Below, piece after piece: positions 33,190 through 47,626 of a stretch of 64,000 nucleotides of DNA. How positions within the stretch are numbered: the stretch's first letter is position 1; each line of letters begins with the position of its first letter. The stretch covers positions 55,144 through 119,143 of the forward strand of contig NW_023367371.1 in assembly GCF_902167145.1 (NCBI RefSeq). The letters are read 5' to 3'. The position numbers and the translations under genes are program-made. Origin of the DNA: Zea mays. Its lineage: Eukaryota > Streptophyta > Magnoliopsida > Poales > Poaceae. The notes beneath the pieces are model-generated. The model was not told where the DNA came from and made no database searches. It saw only the letters and a list, made by a program, of their open reading frames with translations.

Positions 33190-36100
33190 TTGACCAAGAA
33201 ATGGTCTCCACCAGAAATCCAAGAATGTGATCTATGGCAAGGAAACATATGTGGGGTGAGGTGTATGAGCCTCTGGTCGATGATCAATGGCCACACAACC
33301 CCCATTTTTGTCGAAAATAGCCATGAACGACCATTTTCAATAATATCGAAGGCTAACACCTACGGATTTTTGACCAAGAAATGGTCTCCACCAGAAATCC
33401 AAGAATGTGATCTACGACAAGGAAACATATGTGAGGTGAGGTGTATGAGCCTCTGGTCGACGATCAATGGCCACACAACCCCCATTTTGCCGAAAATAGC
33501 CATGAATGACCATTTTCAATAATACCGAAGGCTAACACGTACGAGTTTTTAACCAAGAAATGGTTTCCACCAGAAATCCAAGAATGTAATCTATGGCAAG
33601 GAAACATATGTGGGGTGAGGTTTATGAGCCTCTAGTCGATGATAAATGGCCACACAACCCCCATTTTTTATGAAAATAGCCATGAGCGACCTTGAAAATA
33701 GCCATGAGCGACCATTTTCAATAATACTAGAGGCTAACACCTACGGATTTTAGACCAAGAAATGGTCTCCACCAGAAATCCAAGAATGTGATCTATGGCA
33801 AGGAAACATATGTGGGGTGAGGTGTATGAGCGTCTGGTCGATGATCAATGGCCACACAACCCCCATTTTTTTATGAAAATAGCCATGAGTGACCATTTTC
33901 AATAATATTAGAGGCTAAGACCTACGGATTTTTGACCAAGAAATGGTCTCCACCAGAAATCCAAGAATGTGATCTATGGCAAGGAAACATATGTGGGGTG
34001 AGGTGTATGAGCCTCTGGTCGATGATCAATGGCCACACAACCCCCATTTTTGTCGAAAATAGCCATGAATGACCATTTACAATAATACCGAAGGCTAACA
34101 CCTACGGATTTTTGACCAAGAAATGGTCACCACCAGAAATCCAAGAATGTGATCTATGGCAAGGAAACATATGTGGGGTGAGGTTTATGAGCCTCTAGTC
34201 GATGATAAATGGCCACACAACCCCCATTTTTTATGAAAATAGCCATGAGCGACCTTGAAAATAGCCATGAGCGACCATTTTCAATAATACTAGAGGCTAA
34301 CACCTACGGATTTTAGACCAAGAAATGGTCTCCACCAGAAATCCAAGAATGTGATCTATGGCAAGGAAACATATGTGGGGTGAGGTGTATGAGCGTCTGG
34401 TCGATGATCAATGGCCACACAACAACCATTTTTGTCGAAAATAGCCATGAACGACCATTTTCAATAATACCGAAGGCTAACACCTACGGATTTTTGACCA
34501 AGAAATGGTCTCCACCAGAAATCCAAGAATGTGATCTATGGCAAGGAAACATATGTGGGGTGAGGTGTATGAGCCTCTGGTCGATGATCAATGGCCACAC
34601 AACCACCATTTTTGTCGAAAATAGCCATGAACGACCATTTTCAATAATACCGAAGGCTAACACCTACGGATTTTTGACCAAGAAATGGTCTCCACCAGAA
34701 ATCCAAGAATGTGATCTATGGCAAGGAAACATATGTGGGGTGAGGTGTATGAGCCTCTGGTCGATGATCAATGGCCACACAACCCCCATTTTTGTCGAAA
34801 ATAGCCATAAACGACTATTTTCAATAATATCGAAGGCTAACACCTACGGATTTTTGACCAAGAAATGGTCTCCACCAGAAATCCAAGAATGTGATCTACG
34901 ACAAGGAAACATATGTGGGGTGAGGTGTATGAGCCTCTGGTCGACGATCAATGGCCACACAACCCCCATTTTGCGGAAAATAGCCATGAATGACCATTTT
35001 CAATAATACTGAAGGCTAACACGTACGAGTTTTTAACCAAGAAATGGTTTCCACCAGAAATCCAAGAATGTAATCTATGGCAAGGAAACATATGTGGGGT
35101 GAGGTTTATGAGCCTCTAGTCGATGATAAATGGCCACACAACCCCCATTTTTTATGAAAATAGCCATGAGCGACCTTGAAAATAGCCATGAGCGACCATT
35201 TTCAATAATACTAGAGGCTAACACCTACGGATTTTAGACCAAGAAATGGTCTCCACCAGAAATCCAAGAATGTGATCTATGGCAAGGAAACATATGTGGG
35301 GTGAGGTGTATGAGCGTCTGGTCGATGATCAATGGCCACACAACCCCCATTTTTTTATGAAAATAGCCATGAGCGACCATTTTCAATAATATTAGAGGCT
35401 AAGACCTACAGATTTTTGACCAAGAAATGGTCTCCACCAGAAATCCAAGAATGTGATCTATGGCAAGGAAACATATGTGGGGTGAGGTGTATGAGCCTCT
35501 GGTCGATGATCAATGGCCACACAACCCCCATTTTTGTCGAAAATAGCCATGAACGACCATTTTCAATAATATCGAAGGCTAACACCTACGGATTTTTGAC
35601 CAAGAAATGGTCTCCACCAGAAATCCAAGAATGTGATCTATGGCAAGGAAACATATGTGGGGTGAGGTGTATGAGCGTCTGGTCGATGATCAATGGCCAC
35701 ACAACCCCCATTTTTTTATGAAAATAGCCATGAGCGACCATTTTCAATAATATTAGAGGCTAAGACCTACAGATTTTTGACCAAGAAATGGTCTCCACCA
35801 GAAATCCAAGAATGTGATCTATGGCAAGGAAACATATGTGGGGTGAGGTGTATGAGCCTCTGGTCGATGATCAATGGCCACACAACCCCCATTTTTGTCG
35901 AAAATAGCCATGAACGACCATTTTCAATAATATCGAAGGCTAACACCTACGGATTTTTGACCAAGAAATGGTCTCCACCAGAAATCCAAGAATGTGATCT
36001 ACGACAAGGAAATATATGTGGGGTGAGGTGTATGAGCCTCTGGTCGACGATCAATGGCCACACAACCCCCATTCTGCCGAAAATAGCCATGAATGACCAT

Positions 36101-39100
36101 TTTCAATAATACCGAAGGCTAACACGTACGAGTTTTTAACCAAGAAATGGTTTCCACCAGAAATCCAAGAATGTAATCTATGGCAAGGAAACATATGTGG
36201 GGTGAGGTTTATGAGCCTCTAGTCGATGATAAATGGCCACACAACCCCCATTTTTTATGAAAATAGCCATGAGCGACCTTGAAAATAGCCATGAGCGACC
36301 ATTTTCAATAATACTAGAGGCTAACACCTACGGATTTTAGACCAAGAAATGGTCTCCACCAGAAATCCAAGAATGTGATCTATGGCAAGGAAACATATGT
36401 GGGGTGAGGTGTATGAGCGTCTGGTCGATGATCAATGGCCACACAACCCCCATTTTTTTATGAAAATAGCCATGAGCGACCATTTTCAATAATATTAGAG
36501 GCTAAGACCTACGGATTTTTGACCAAGAAATGGTCTCCACCAGAAATCCAAGAATGTGATCTATGGCAAGGAAACATATGTGGGGTGAGGTGTATGAGCC
36601 TCTGGTCGATGATCAATGGCCACACAACCCCCATTTTTGTCGAAAATAGCCATGAATGACCATTTACAATAATACCGAAGGCTAACACCTACGGATTTTT
36701 GACCAAGAAATGGTCACCACCAGAAATCCAAGAATGTGATCTATGGCAAGGAAACATATGTGGGGTGAGGTTTATGAGCCTCTAGTCGATGATAAATGGC
36801 CACACAACCCCCATTTTTTATGAAAATAGCCATGAGCGACCTTGAAAATAGCCATGAGCGACCATTTTCAATAATACTAGAGGCTAACACCTACGAATTT
36901 TAGACCAAGAAATGGTCTCCACCAGAAATCCAAGAATGTGATTTATGGCAAGGAAACATATGTGGGGTGAGGTGTATGAGCGTCTGGTCGATGATCAATG
37001 GCCACACAACCCCCATTTTTGTCGAAAATAGCCATGAACGACCATTTTCAATAATACCGAAGGCTAACACCTACGGATTTTTGACGAAGAAATGGTCTCC
37101 ACCAGAAATCCAAGAATGTGATCTATGGCAAGGAAACATATGTGGGGTGAGGTGTATGAGCCTCTGGTCGATGATCAATGGCCACACAACCCCCATTTTT
37201 GTCGAAAATAGCCATGAACGACCATTTTCAATAATACCGAAGGCTAACACCTACGGATTTTTGACCAAGAAATGGTCTCCACCAGAAATCCAAGAATGTG
37301 ATTTATGGCAAGGAAACATATGTGGGGTGAGGTGTATGAGCCTCTGGTCGATGATCAATGGCCACACAACCCCCATTTTTGTCGAAAATAGCCATAAACG
37401 ACTATTTTCAATAATATCGAAGGCTAACACCTACGGATTTTTGACCAAGAAATGGTCTCCACCAGAAATCCAAGAATGTGATCTACGACAAGGAAACATA
37501 TGTGGGGTGAGGTGTATGAGCCTCTGGTCGACGATCAATGGCCACACAACCCCCATTTTGCGGAAAATAGCCATGAATGACCATTTTCAATAATACTGAA
37601 GGCTAACACGTACGAGTTTTTAACCAAGAAATGGTTTCCACCAGAAATCCAAGAATGTAATCTATGGCAAGGAAACATATGTGGGGTGAGGTTTATGAGC
37701 CTCTAGTCGATGATAAATGGCCACACAACCCCCATTTTTTATGAAAATAGCCATGAGCGACCTTGAAAATAGCCATGAGCGACCATTTTCAATAATACTA
37801 GAGGCTAACACCTACGGATTTTAGACCAAGAAATGGTCTCCACCAGAAATCCAAGAATGTGATCTATGGCAAGGAAACATATGTGGGGTGAGGTGTATGA
37901 GCGTCTGGTCGATGATCAATGGCCACACAACCCCCATTTTTTTATGAAAATAGCCATGAGCGACCATTTTCAATAATATTAGAGGCTAAGACCTACAGAT
38001 TTTTGACCAAGAAATGGTCTCCACCAGAAATCCAAGAATGTGATCTATGGCAAGGAAACATATGTGGGGTGAGGTGTATGAGCCTCTGGTCGATGATCAA
38101 TGGCCACACAACCCCCATTTTTGTCGAAAATAGCCATGAACGACCATTTTCAATAATATCGAAGGCTAACACCTACGGATTTTTGACCAAGAAATGGTCT
38201 CCACCAGAAATCCAAGAATGTGATCTATGGCAAGGAAACATATGTGGGGTGAGGTGTATGAGCGTCTGGTCGATGATCAATGGCCACACAACCCCCATTT
38301 TTTTATGAAAATAGCCATGAGCGACCATTTTCAATAATATTAGAGGCTAAGACCTACAGATTTTTGACCAAGAAATGGTCTCCACCAGAAATCCAAGAAT
38401 GTGATCTATGGCAAGGAAACATATGTGGGGTGAGGTGTATGAGCCTCTGGTCGATGATCAATGGCCACACAACCCCCATTTTTGTCGAAAATAGCCATGA
38501 ACGACCATTTTCAATAATATCGAAGGCTAACACCTACGGATTTTTGACCAAGAAATGGTCTCCACCAGAAATCCAAGAATGTGATCTACGACAAGGAAAT
38601 ATATGTGGGGTGAGGTGTATGAGCCTCTGGTCGACGATCAATGGCCACACAACCCCCATTCTGCCGAAAATAGCCATGAATGACCATTTTCAATAATACC
38701 GAAGGCTAACACGTACGAGTTTTTAACCAAGAAATGGTTTCCACCAGAAATCCAAGAATGTAATCTATGGCAAGGAAACATATGTGGGGTGAGGTTTATG
38801 AGCCTCTAGTCGATGATAAATGGCCACACAACCCCCATTTTTTATGAAAATAGCCATGAGCGACCTTGAAAATAGCCATGAGCGACCATTTTCAATAATA
38901 CTAGAGGCTAACACCTACGGATTTTAGACCAAGAAATGGTCTCCACCAGAAATCCAAGAATGTGATCTATGGCAAGGAAACATATGTGGGGTGAGGTGTA
39001 TGAGCGTCTGGTCGATGATCAATGGCCACACAACCCCCATTTTTTTATGAAAATAGCCATGAGCGACCATTTTCAATAATATTAGAGGCTAAGACCTACG

Positions 39101-40728
39101 GATTTTTGACCAAGAAATGGTCTCCACCAGAAATCCAAGAATGTGATCTATGGCAAGGAAACATATGTGGGGTGAGGTGTATGAGCCTCTGGTCGATGAT
39201 CAATGGCCACACAACCCCCATTTTTGTCGAAAATAGCCATGAATGACCATTTACAATAATACCGAAGGCTAACACCTACGGATTTTTGACCAAGAAATGG
39301 TCACCACCAGAAATCCAAGAATGTGATCTATGGCAAGGAAACATATGTGGGGTGAGGTTTATGAGCCTCTAGTCGATGATAAATGGCCACACAACCCCCA
39401 TTTTTTATGAAAATAGCCATGAGCGACCTTGAAAATAGCCATGAGCGACCATTTTCAATAATACTAGAGGCTAACACCTACGGATTTTAGACCAAGAAAT
39501 GGTCTCCACCAGAAATCCAAGAATGTGATTTATGGCAAGGAAACATATGTGGGGTGAGGTGTATGAGCGTCTGGTCGATGATCAATGGCCACACAACCCC
39601 CATTTTTGTCGAAAATAGCCATGAACGACCATTTTCAATAATACCGAAGGCTAACACCTACGGATTTTTGACCAAGAAATGGTCTCCACCAGAAATCCAA
39701 GAATGTGATCTATGGCAAGGAAACATATGTGGGGTGAGGTGTATGAGCCTCTGGTCGATGATCAATGGCCACACAACCCCCATTTTTGTCGAAAATAGCC
39801 ATGAACGACCATTTTCAATAATACCGAAGGCTAACACCTACGGATTTTTGACCAAGAAATGGTCTCCACCAGAAATCCAAGAATGTGATCTATGGCAAGG
39901 AAACATATGTGGGGTGAGGTGTATGAGCCTCTGGTCGATGATCAATGGCCACACAACCCCCATTTTTGTCGAAAATAGCCATGAACGACTATTTTCAATA
40001 ATATCGAAGGCTAACACCTACGGATTTTTTACCAAGAAATGGTCTCCACCAGAAATCCAAGAATGTGATCTACGACAAGGAAACATATGTGGGGTGAGGT
40101 GTATGAGCCTCTGGTCGACGATCAATGGCCACACAACCCCCATTTTGCGGAAAATAGCCATGAATGACCATTTTCAATAATACCGAAGGCTAACACGTAC
40201 GAGTTTTTAACCAAGAAATGGTTTCCACCAGAAATCCAAGAATGTAATCTATGGCAAGGAAACATATGTGGAGTGAGGTTTATGAGCCTCTAGTCGATGA
40301 TAAATGGCCACACAACCCCCATTTTTTATGAAAATAGCCATGAGCGACCTTGAAAATAGCCATGAGCGACCATTTTCAATAATACTAGAGGCTAACACCT
40401 ACGGATTTTAGACCAAGAAATGGTCTCCACCAGAAATCCAAGAATGTGATCTATGGCAAGGAAACATATGTGGGGTGAGGTGTATGAGCGTCTGGTCGAT
40501 GATCAATGGCCACACAACCCCCATTTTTTTATGAAAATAGCCATGAGCGACCATTTTCAATAATATTAGAGGCTAAGACCTACAGATTTTTGACCAAGAA
40601 ATGGTCTCCACCAGAAATCCAAGAATGTGATCTATGGCAAGGAAACATATGTGGGGTGAGGTGTATGAGCCTCTGGTCGATGATCAACGGCCACACAACC
40701 CCCATTTTTGTCGAAAATAGCCATGAAT
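33190..40728 (+). repeat. higher-order repeat, 2,587-bp unit, about 2.9 copies
   Basis: Corresponding landmarks recur at exactly 2,587-base spacing: 34,380 / 36,967 / 39,554; 35,332 / 37,919 / 40,506; 35,693 / 38,280; 36,435 / 39,022. The unit contains about 14 monomers of mixed type, including two 202-type monomers, a TTTTTTTATG monomer and a GATCTACGACAAG monomer in fixed order. Copies differ by only scattered bases that I can see (for example CCATAAACGACTATT in the first two copies against CCATGAACGACTATT in the third). Left and right limits are approximate, taken where the correspondence fails. Confidence 0.9.
34235..34278 (+). repeat. example of the 202-bp monomer's internal 22-bp duplication
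   Basis: GAAAATAGCCATGAGCGACC plus TT is followed at once by the same bases, giving a 202-bp monomer in place of 180. Copies occur through the window, forward near 3,120, 3,320, 4,725, 24,365, 26,510, 32,755, 36,830, 41,265, 46,320, 55,915, 60,960 and 61,830, and reverse near 285, 6,960, 10,835, 28,410, 30,335 and 31,625. It is linked with TACTAGAGG, usually with GGATTTTAGACC in the same monomer, and often with GATGATAAATGG just before, so it is a stable subfamily. A 202-bp knob variant is, as I recall, described for maize. Confidence 0.88.
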
Positions 40729-42339
40729 GACCATTTACAATAATACCGAAGGCTAACACGTACGGATTTTTGACCAAGAAATGGTCTCCACCAGAAATCC
40801 AAGAATGTGATCTATGGCAAGGAAACATATGTGGGGTGAGGTGCATGAGCCTCTGGTCGATGATCAATGGCCACACAACCCCCATTTTTGTCGAAAATAG
40901 CCATGAACGACCATTTTCAATAATATCGAAGGCTAACACCTACGGATTTTTGACCAAGAAATGGTCTCCACCAGAAATCCAAGAATGTGATCTACGACAA
41001 GGAAACATATGTGGGGTGAGGTGTATGAGCCTCTGGTCGACGATCAATGGCCACACAACCCCCATTTTGCCGAAAATAGCCATGAATGACCATTTTCAAT
41101 AATACCGAAGGCTAACACGTACGAGTTTTTAACCAAGAAATGGTTTCCACCAGAAATCCAAGAATGTAATCTATGGCAAGGAAACATATGTGGGGTGAGG
41201 TTTATGAGCCTCTAGTCGATGATAAATGGCCACACAACCCCCATTTTTTATGAAAATAGCCATGAGCGACCTTGAAAATAGCCATGAGCGACCATTTTCA
41301 ATAATACTAGAGGCTAACACCTACGGATTTTAGATCAAGAAATGGTCTCCACCAGAAATCCAAGAATGTGATCTATGGCAAGGAAACATATGTGGGGTGA
41401 GGTGTATGAGCGTCTGGTCGATGATCAATGGCCACACAACCCCCATTTTTGTCGAAAATAGCCATGAACGACCATTTTCAACAATACCGAAGGCTAACAC
41501 CTACGGATTTTTGACCATGAAATGGTCTCCACCAGAAATCCAAGAATGTGATCTATGGCAAGGAAACATATGTGGGGTGAGGTGTATGAGCCTCTGGTCG
41601 ATGATCAATGGCCACACAACCCCCATTTTTGTCGAAAATAGCCATGAACGACCATTTTCAATAATACCGAAGGCTAACACCTACGGATTTTTGACCAAGA
41701 AATGGTCTCCACCAGAAATCCAAGAATGTGATCTATGGCAAGGAAACATATGTGGGGTGAGGTGTATGAGCCTCTGGTCGATGATCAATGGCCACACAAC
41801 CCCCATTTTTGTCGAAAATAGCCATGAACGACCATTTTCAATAATATCGAAGGCTAACACCTACGGATTTTTGACCAAGAAATGGTCTCCACCAGAAATC
41901 CAAGAATGTGATCTACGACAAGGAAATATATGTGGGGTGAGGTGTATGAGCCTCTGGTCGACGATCAATGGCCACACAACCCCCATTTTGCCGAAAATAG
42001 CCATGAATGACCATTTTCAATAATACCGAAGGCTAACACGTACGAGTTTTTAACCAAGAAATGGTTTCCACCAGAAATCCAAGAATGTAATCTATGGCAA
42101 GGAAACATATGTGGGGTGACGTTTATGAGCCTCTAGTCGATGATAAATGGCCACACAACCCCCATTTTTTATGAAAATAGCCATGAGCGACCTTGAAAAT
42201 AGCCATGAGCGACCATTTTCAATAATACTAGAGGCTAACACCTACGGATTTTAGACCAAGAAATGGTCTCCACCAGAAATCCAAGAATGTGATCTATGGC
42301 AAGGAAACATATGTGGGGTGAGGTGTATGAGCGTCTGGT

Positions 42340-45300
42340 CGATGATCAATGGCCACACAACCCCCATTTTTGTCGAAAATAGCCATGAACGACCATTTTC
42401 AATAATACCGAAGGCTAACACCTACGGATTTTGACCAAGAAATGGTCTCCACCAGAAATCCAAGAATGTGATCTATGGCAAGGAAACATATGTGGGGTGA
42501 GGTGTATGAGCCTCTGGTCGATGATCAATGGCCACAGAACCCCCATTTTGCCGAAAATAGCCATGAACGACCATTTTCAATAATACCGAAGGCTAACACG
42601 TACGAGTTTTTGACCAAGAAATGGTCCCCACCAGAAATCGAAGAATGTGATCTATGGCAAGGAAACATATGTGGGTTGAGGTGTATGAGCCTCTAGTCGA
42701 CGATCAATGGCCACACAACCCCCATTTTGCCGAAAATAGCCATGAATGACCATTTTCAATAATATCGAAGGCTAACACCTACGGATTTTTGACCAAGAAA
42801 TGGTCTCCACCAGAAATCCAAGAATGTGATCTATGGCAAGGAAACATATGTGGGGTGAGGTGTATGAGCGTCTGGTCGATGATCAATGGCCACACAACCC
42901 CCATTTTTGTCGAAAATAGCCATGAACGACCATTTTCAATAATACCGAAGGCTAACACCTACGGATTTTTGACCAAGAAATGGTCTCCACCAGAAATCCA
43001 AGAATGTGATCTATGGCAAGGAAACATATGTGGGGTGAGGTGTACGAGCCTCTGGTCGATGATCAATGGCCACAGAACCCCCATTTTGCCGAAAATAGTC
43101 ATGAACGACCATTTTCAATAATACCGAAGGCTAACACGTACGAGTTTTTGACCAAGAAATGGTCTCCACCAGAAATCCAAGAATGTGATCTATGGCAAGG
43201 AAACATATGTGGGGTGAGGTGTATGAGCCTCTAGTCGACGATCAATGGCCACACAACCCCCATTTTGCCGAAAATAGCCATGAATGACCATTTTCAATAA
43301 TATCGAAGGCTAACACCTACGAATTTTTGACCAAGAAATGGTCTCCACCAGAAATCCAAGAATATGATCTACGACAAGGAAACATATGTGGGGTGAGGTG
43401 TATGAGCCTCTAGTCGACGATCAATGGCCACACAACCCCCATTTTGCCGAAAATAGACATGAATGACCATTTTCAATAATATCGAAGGCTAACACCTACG
43501 GATTTTTGACCAAGAAATGGTCTCCACCAGAAATCCAAGAATATGATCTACGACAAGGAAACATATGTGGGGTGAGGTGTATGAGCCTCTAGTCGACGAT
43601 CAATGGCCACACAACCCCCAATTTTGTCGAAAATAGCCATGAACGACCATTTTCAATAATACCGAAGGCTAACACCTACGGATTTTTGACCAAGAAATGG
43701 TCTCCACCAGAAATCCAAGAATGTGATCTATGGCAAGGAAACATATGTGGGGTGAGGTGTATGAGCCTCTGGTCGATGATCAATGGCCACAGAACCCCCA
43801 TTTTCCCGAAAATAGCCATGAACGACCATTTTCAATAATACCGAAGGCTAACACGTACGAGTTTTTGACCAAGAAATGGTCTCCACCAGAAATCGAAGAA
43901 TGTGATCTATGGCAAGGAAACATATGTGGGGTGAGGTGTATGAGCCTCTAGTCGACGATCAATGGCCACACAACCCCCATTTTGCCGAAAATAGCCATGA
44001 ATGACCATTTTCAATAATATCGAAGGCTAACACCTACAGATTTTTGACCAAGAAATGGTCTCCACCAGAAATCCAAGAATGTGATCTATGGCAAGGAAAC
44101 ATATGTGGGGTGAGGTGTATGAGCGTCTGGTCGATGATCAATGGCCACACAACCCCCATTTTTGTCGAAAATAGCCATGAACGACCATTTTCAATAATAC
44201 CGAAGGCTAACACCTACGGATTTTTGACCAAGAAATGGTCTCCACCAGAAATCCAAGAATGTGATCTATGGCAAGGAAACATATGTGGGGTGAGGTGTAC
44301 GAGCCTCTGGTCGATGATCAATGGCCACAGAACCCCCATTTTGCCGAAAATAGCCATGAACGACCATTTTCAATAATACCGAAGGCTAACACGTACGAGT
44401 TTTTGACCAAGAAATGGTCTCCACCAGAAATCCAAGAATGTGATCTATGGCAAGGAAACATATGTGGGGTGAGGTGTATGAGCCTCTAGTCGACGATCAA
44501 TGGCCACACAACCCCCATTTTGCCGAAAATAGCCATGAATGACCATTTTCAATAATATCGAAGGCTAACACCTACGGATTTTTGACCAAGAAATGGTCTC
44601 CACCAGAAATCCAAGAATATGATCTACGACAAGGAAACATATGTGGGGTGAGGTGTATGAGCCTCTAGTCGACGATCAATGGCCACACAACCCCCATTTT
44701 GCCGAAAATAGACATGAATGACCATTTTCAATAATATCGAAGGCTAACACCTACGGATTTTTGACCAAGAAATGGTCTCCACCAGAAATCCAAGAATATG
44801 ATCTACGACAAGGAAACATATGTGGGGTGAGGTGTATGAGCCTCTAGTCGACGATCAATGGCCACACAACCCCCATTTTTGTCGAAAATAGCCATGAACG
44901 ACCATTTTCAATAATACCGAAGGCTAACACCTACGGATTTTTGACCAAGAAATGGTCTCCACCAGAAATCCAAGAATGTGATCTATGGCAAGGAAACATA
45001 TGTGGGGTGAGGTGTATGAGCCTCTGGTCGATGATCAATGGCCACAGAACCCCCATTTTGCCGAAAATAGCCATGAACGACCATTTTCAATAATACCGAA
45101 GGCTAACACGTACGAGTTTTTGACCAAGAAATGGTCTCCACCAGAAATCGAAGAATGTGATCTATGGCAAGGAAACATATGTGGGGTGAGGTGTATGAGC
45201 CTCTAGTCGACGATCAATGGCCACACAACCCTCATTTTGCCGAAAATAGTCATGAATGACCATTTTCAATAATATCGAAGGCTAACACCTACGGATTTTT

Positions 45301-46130
45301 GACCAAGAAATGGTCTCCACCTGAAATCCAAGAATGTGATCTATGGAAAGGAAACATATGTGGGGTGAGGTGTATGAGCGTCTGGTCGATGATCAATGGC
45401 CACACAACCCCCATTTTTGTCGAAAATAGCCATGAACGACCATTTTCAATAATACCGAAGGCTAACACCTACGGATTTTTGACCAAGAAATGGTCTCCAC
45501 CAGAAATCCAAGAATGTGATCTATGGCAAGGAAACATATGTGGGGTGAGGTGTACGAGCCTCTAGTCAATGATCAATGGCCACAGAACCCCCATTTTGCC
45601 GAAAATAGCCATGAACGACCATTTTCAATAATACCGAAGGCTAACACGTACGAGTTTTTGACCAAGAAATGGTCTCCACCAGAAATCCAAGAATGTGATC
45701 TATGGCAAGGAAACATATGTGGGGTGAGGTGTATGAGCCTCTAGTCGACGATCAATGGCCACACAACCCCCATTTTGCCGAAAATAGCCATGAATGACCA
45801 TTTTCAATAATATCGAAGATTAACACCTACGGATTTTTTACCAAGAAATGGTCTCCACCAGAAATCCAAGAATATGATCTACGACAAGGAAACATATGTG
45901 GGGTGAGGTGTATGAGCCTCTAGTCGACGATCAATGGCCACACAACCCCCATTTTGCAGAAAATAGACATGAATGACCATTTTCAATAATATCGAAGGCT
46001 AACACCTACGGATTTTTGACCAAGAAATGGTCTCCACCAGAAATCCAAGAATGTGATCTACGACAAGGAAACATATGTGGGGTGAGGTGTATGAGCCTCT
46101 AGTCGACGATCAATGGCCAGACAACCCCCA
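42340..46130 (+). repeat. higher-order repeat, 1,255-bp unit, about 3 copies
   Basis: Landmarks recur every 1,255 bases: 42,475 / 43,730 / 44,985; 42,789 / 44,044 / 45,299; 43,013 / 44,268 / 45,523. The unit is seven monomers of just under 180 bp, several with the 1-base-shorter CATTTTGCCGAAAATAG and the CTCTAGTCGACGATC variant. It adjoins the 2,587-bp array after a 1.6-kb interval and uses a different set of monomer variants, so the two units were amplified separately. Confidence 0.9.
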
Positions 46131-47626
46131 TTTTGCCGAAAATAGCCATGAATGACCATTTTCAATAATACCGAAGGCTAACACGTACGAGTTTTTAACC
46201 AAGAAATGGTTTCCACCAGAAATCCAAGAATGTAATCTATGGCAAGGAAACATATGTGGGGTGAGGTTTATGAGCCTCTAGTCGATGATAAATGGCCACA
46301 CAACCCCCATTTTTTATGAAAATAGCCATGAGCGACCTTGAAAATAGCCATGAACGACCATTTTCAATAATACTAGAGGCTAACACCTACGGATTTTAGA
46401 CCAAGAAATGGTCTCCACCAGAAATCCAAGAATGTGATCTATGGCAAGGAAACATATGTGGGGTGAGGTGTATGAGCGTCTGGTCGATGATCAATGGCCA
46501 CACAACCCCCATTTTGCCGAAAATAGCCATGAATGACCATTTTCAATAATACCGAAGGCTAACACGTACGAGTTTTTAACCAAGAAATGGTTTCCACCAG
46601 AAATCCAAGAATGTAATCTATGGCAAGGAAACATATGTGGGGTGAGGTTTATGAGCCTCTAGTCGATGATAAATGGCCACACAACCCCCATTTTTTATGA
46701 AAATAGCCATGAGCGACCTTGAAAATAGCCATGAGCGACCATTTTCAATAATACTAGAGGCTAACACCTACGGATTTTAGACCAAGAAATGGTCTCCACC
46801 AGAAATCCAAGAATGTGATCTATGGCAAGGAAACATATGTGGGGTGAGGTGTATGAGCGTCTGGTCGATGATCAATGGCCACACAACCCCCATTTTTGTC
46901 GAAAATAGCCATGAACGACCATTTTCAATAATACCGAAGGCTAACACCTACGGATTTTTGACCAAGAAATGGTCTCCACCAGAAATCCAAGAATGTGATC
47001 TATGGCAAGGAAACATATGTGGGGTAAGGTGTATGAGCGTCTGGTCGATGATCAATGGCCACACAACCCCCATTTTTGTCGAAAATAGCCATGAACGACC
47101 ATTTTCAATAATACCGAAGGCTAACACCTACGGATTTTTGACCAAGAAATGGTCTCCACCAGAAATCCAAGAATGTGATCTATGGCAAGGAAACATATGT
47201 GGGGTGAGGTGTATGAGCGTCTGGTCGATGATCAATGGCCACACAACCCCCATTTTTGTCGAAAATAGCCATGAACGACCATTTTCAATAATACCGAAGG
47301 CTAACACGTACGGATTTTTAACCAAGAAATGGTCTCCACCAGAAATCCAAGAATGTGATCTATGGCAAGGAAACATATGTAGGGTGAGGTGTATGAGCCT
47401 CTGGTCGATGATCAATTGCCACACAACCCCCATTTTTGTCGAAAATAGCCATGAATGACCATTCAAGAATGTGATCTATGGCAAGGAAACATATGTGGGG
47501 TGAGGTGTATGAGCGTCTGGTCGATGATCAATGGCCACACAACCCCCATTTTTGTCGAAAATAGCCATGAACGACCATTTACAATAATACCGAAGGCTAA
47601 CACGTACGGATTTTTAACCAAGAAAT

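Larger units (their letters stand above)
31854..47626 (+). repeat. knob180 block, forward, long and homogenised
   Basis: The longest single-orientation run, about 88 monomers. It holds both clear higher-order repeats (2,587 bp and 1,255 bp units) and the most uniform monomers of the window. A deletion near 47,463 joins GACCATT to CAAGAATGTG. The block ends where AAATGGTC of a forward monomer runs into the same AAATGGTC of a reverse monomer. Confidence 0.92.

Noticed and set aside
33190..46130. Assembly duplication as the full explanation of the higher-order repeats
   Set aside because: Copies differ at scattered bases and the two units have different monomer sets, which argues against a simple artefact, though copy number should be confirmed with reads.
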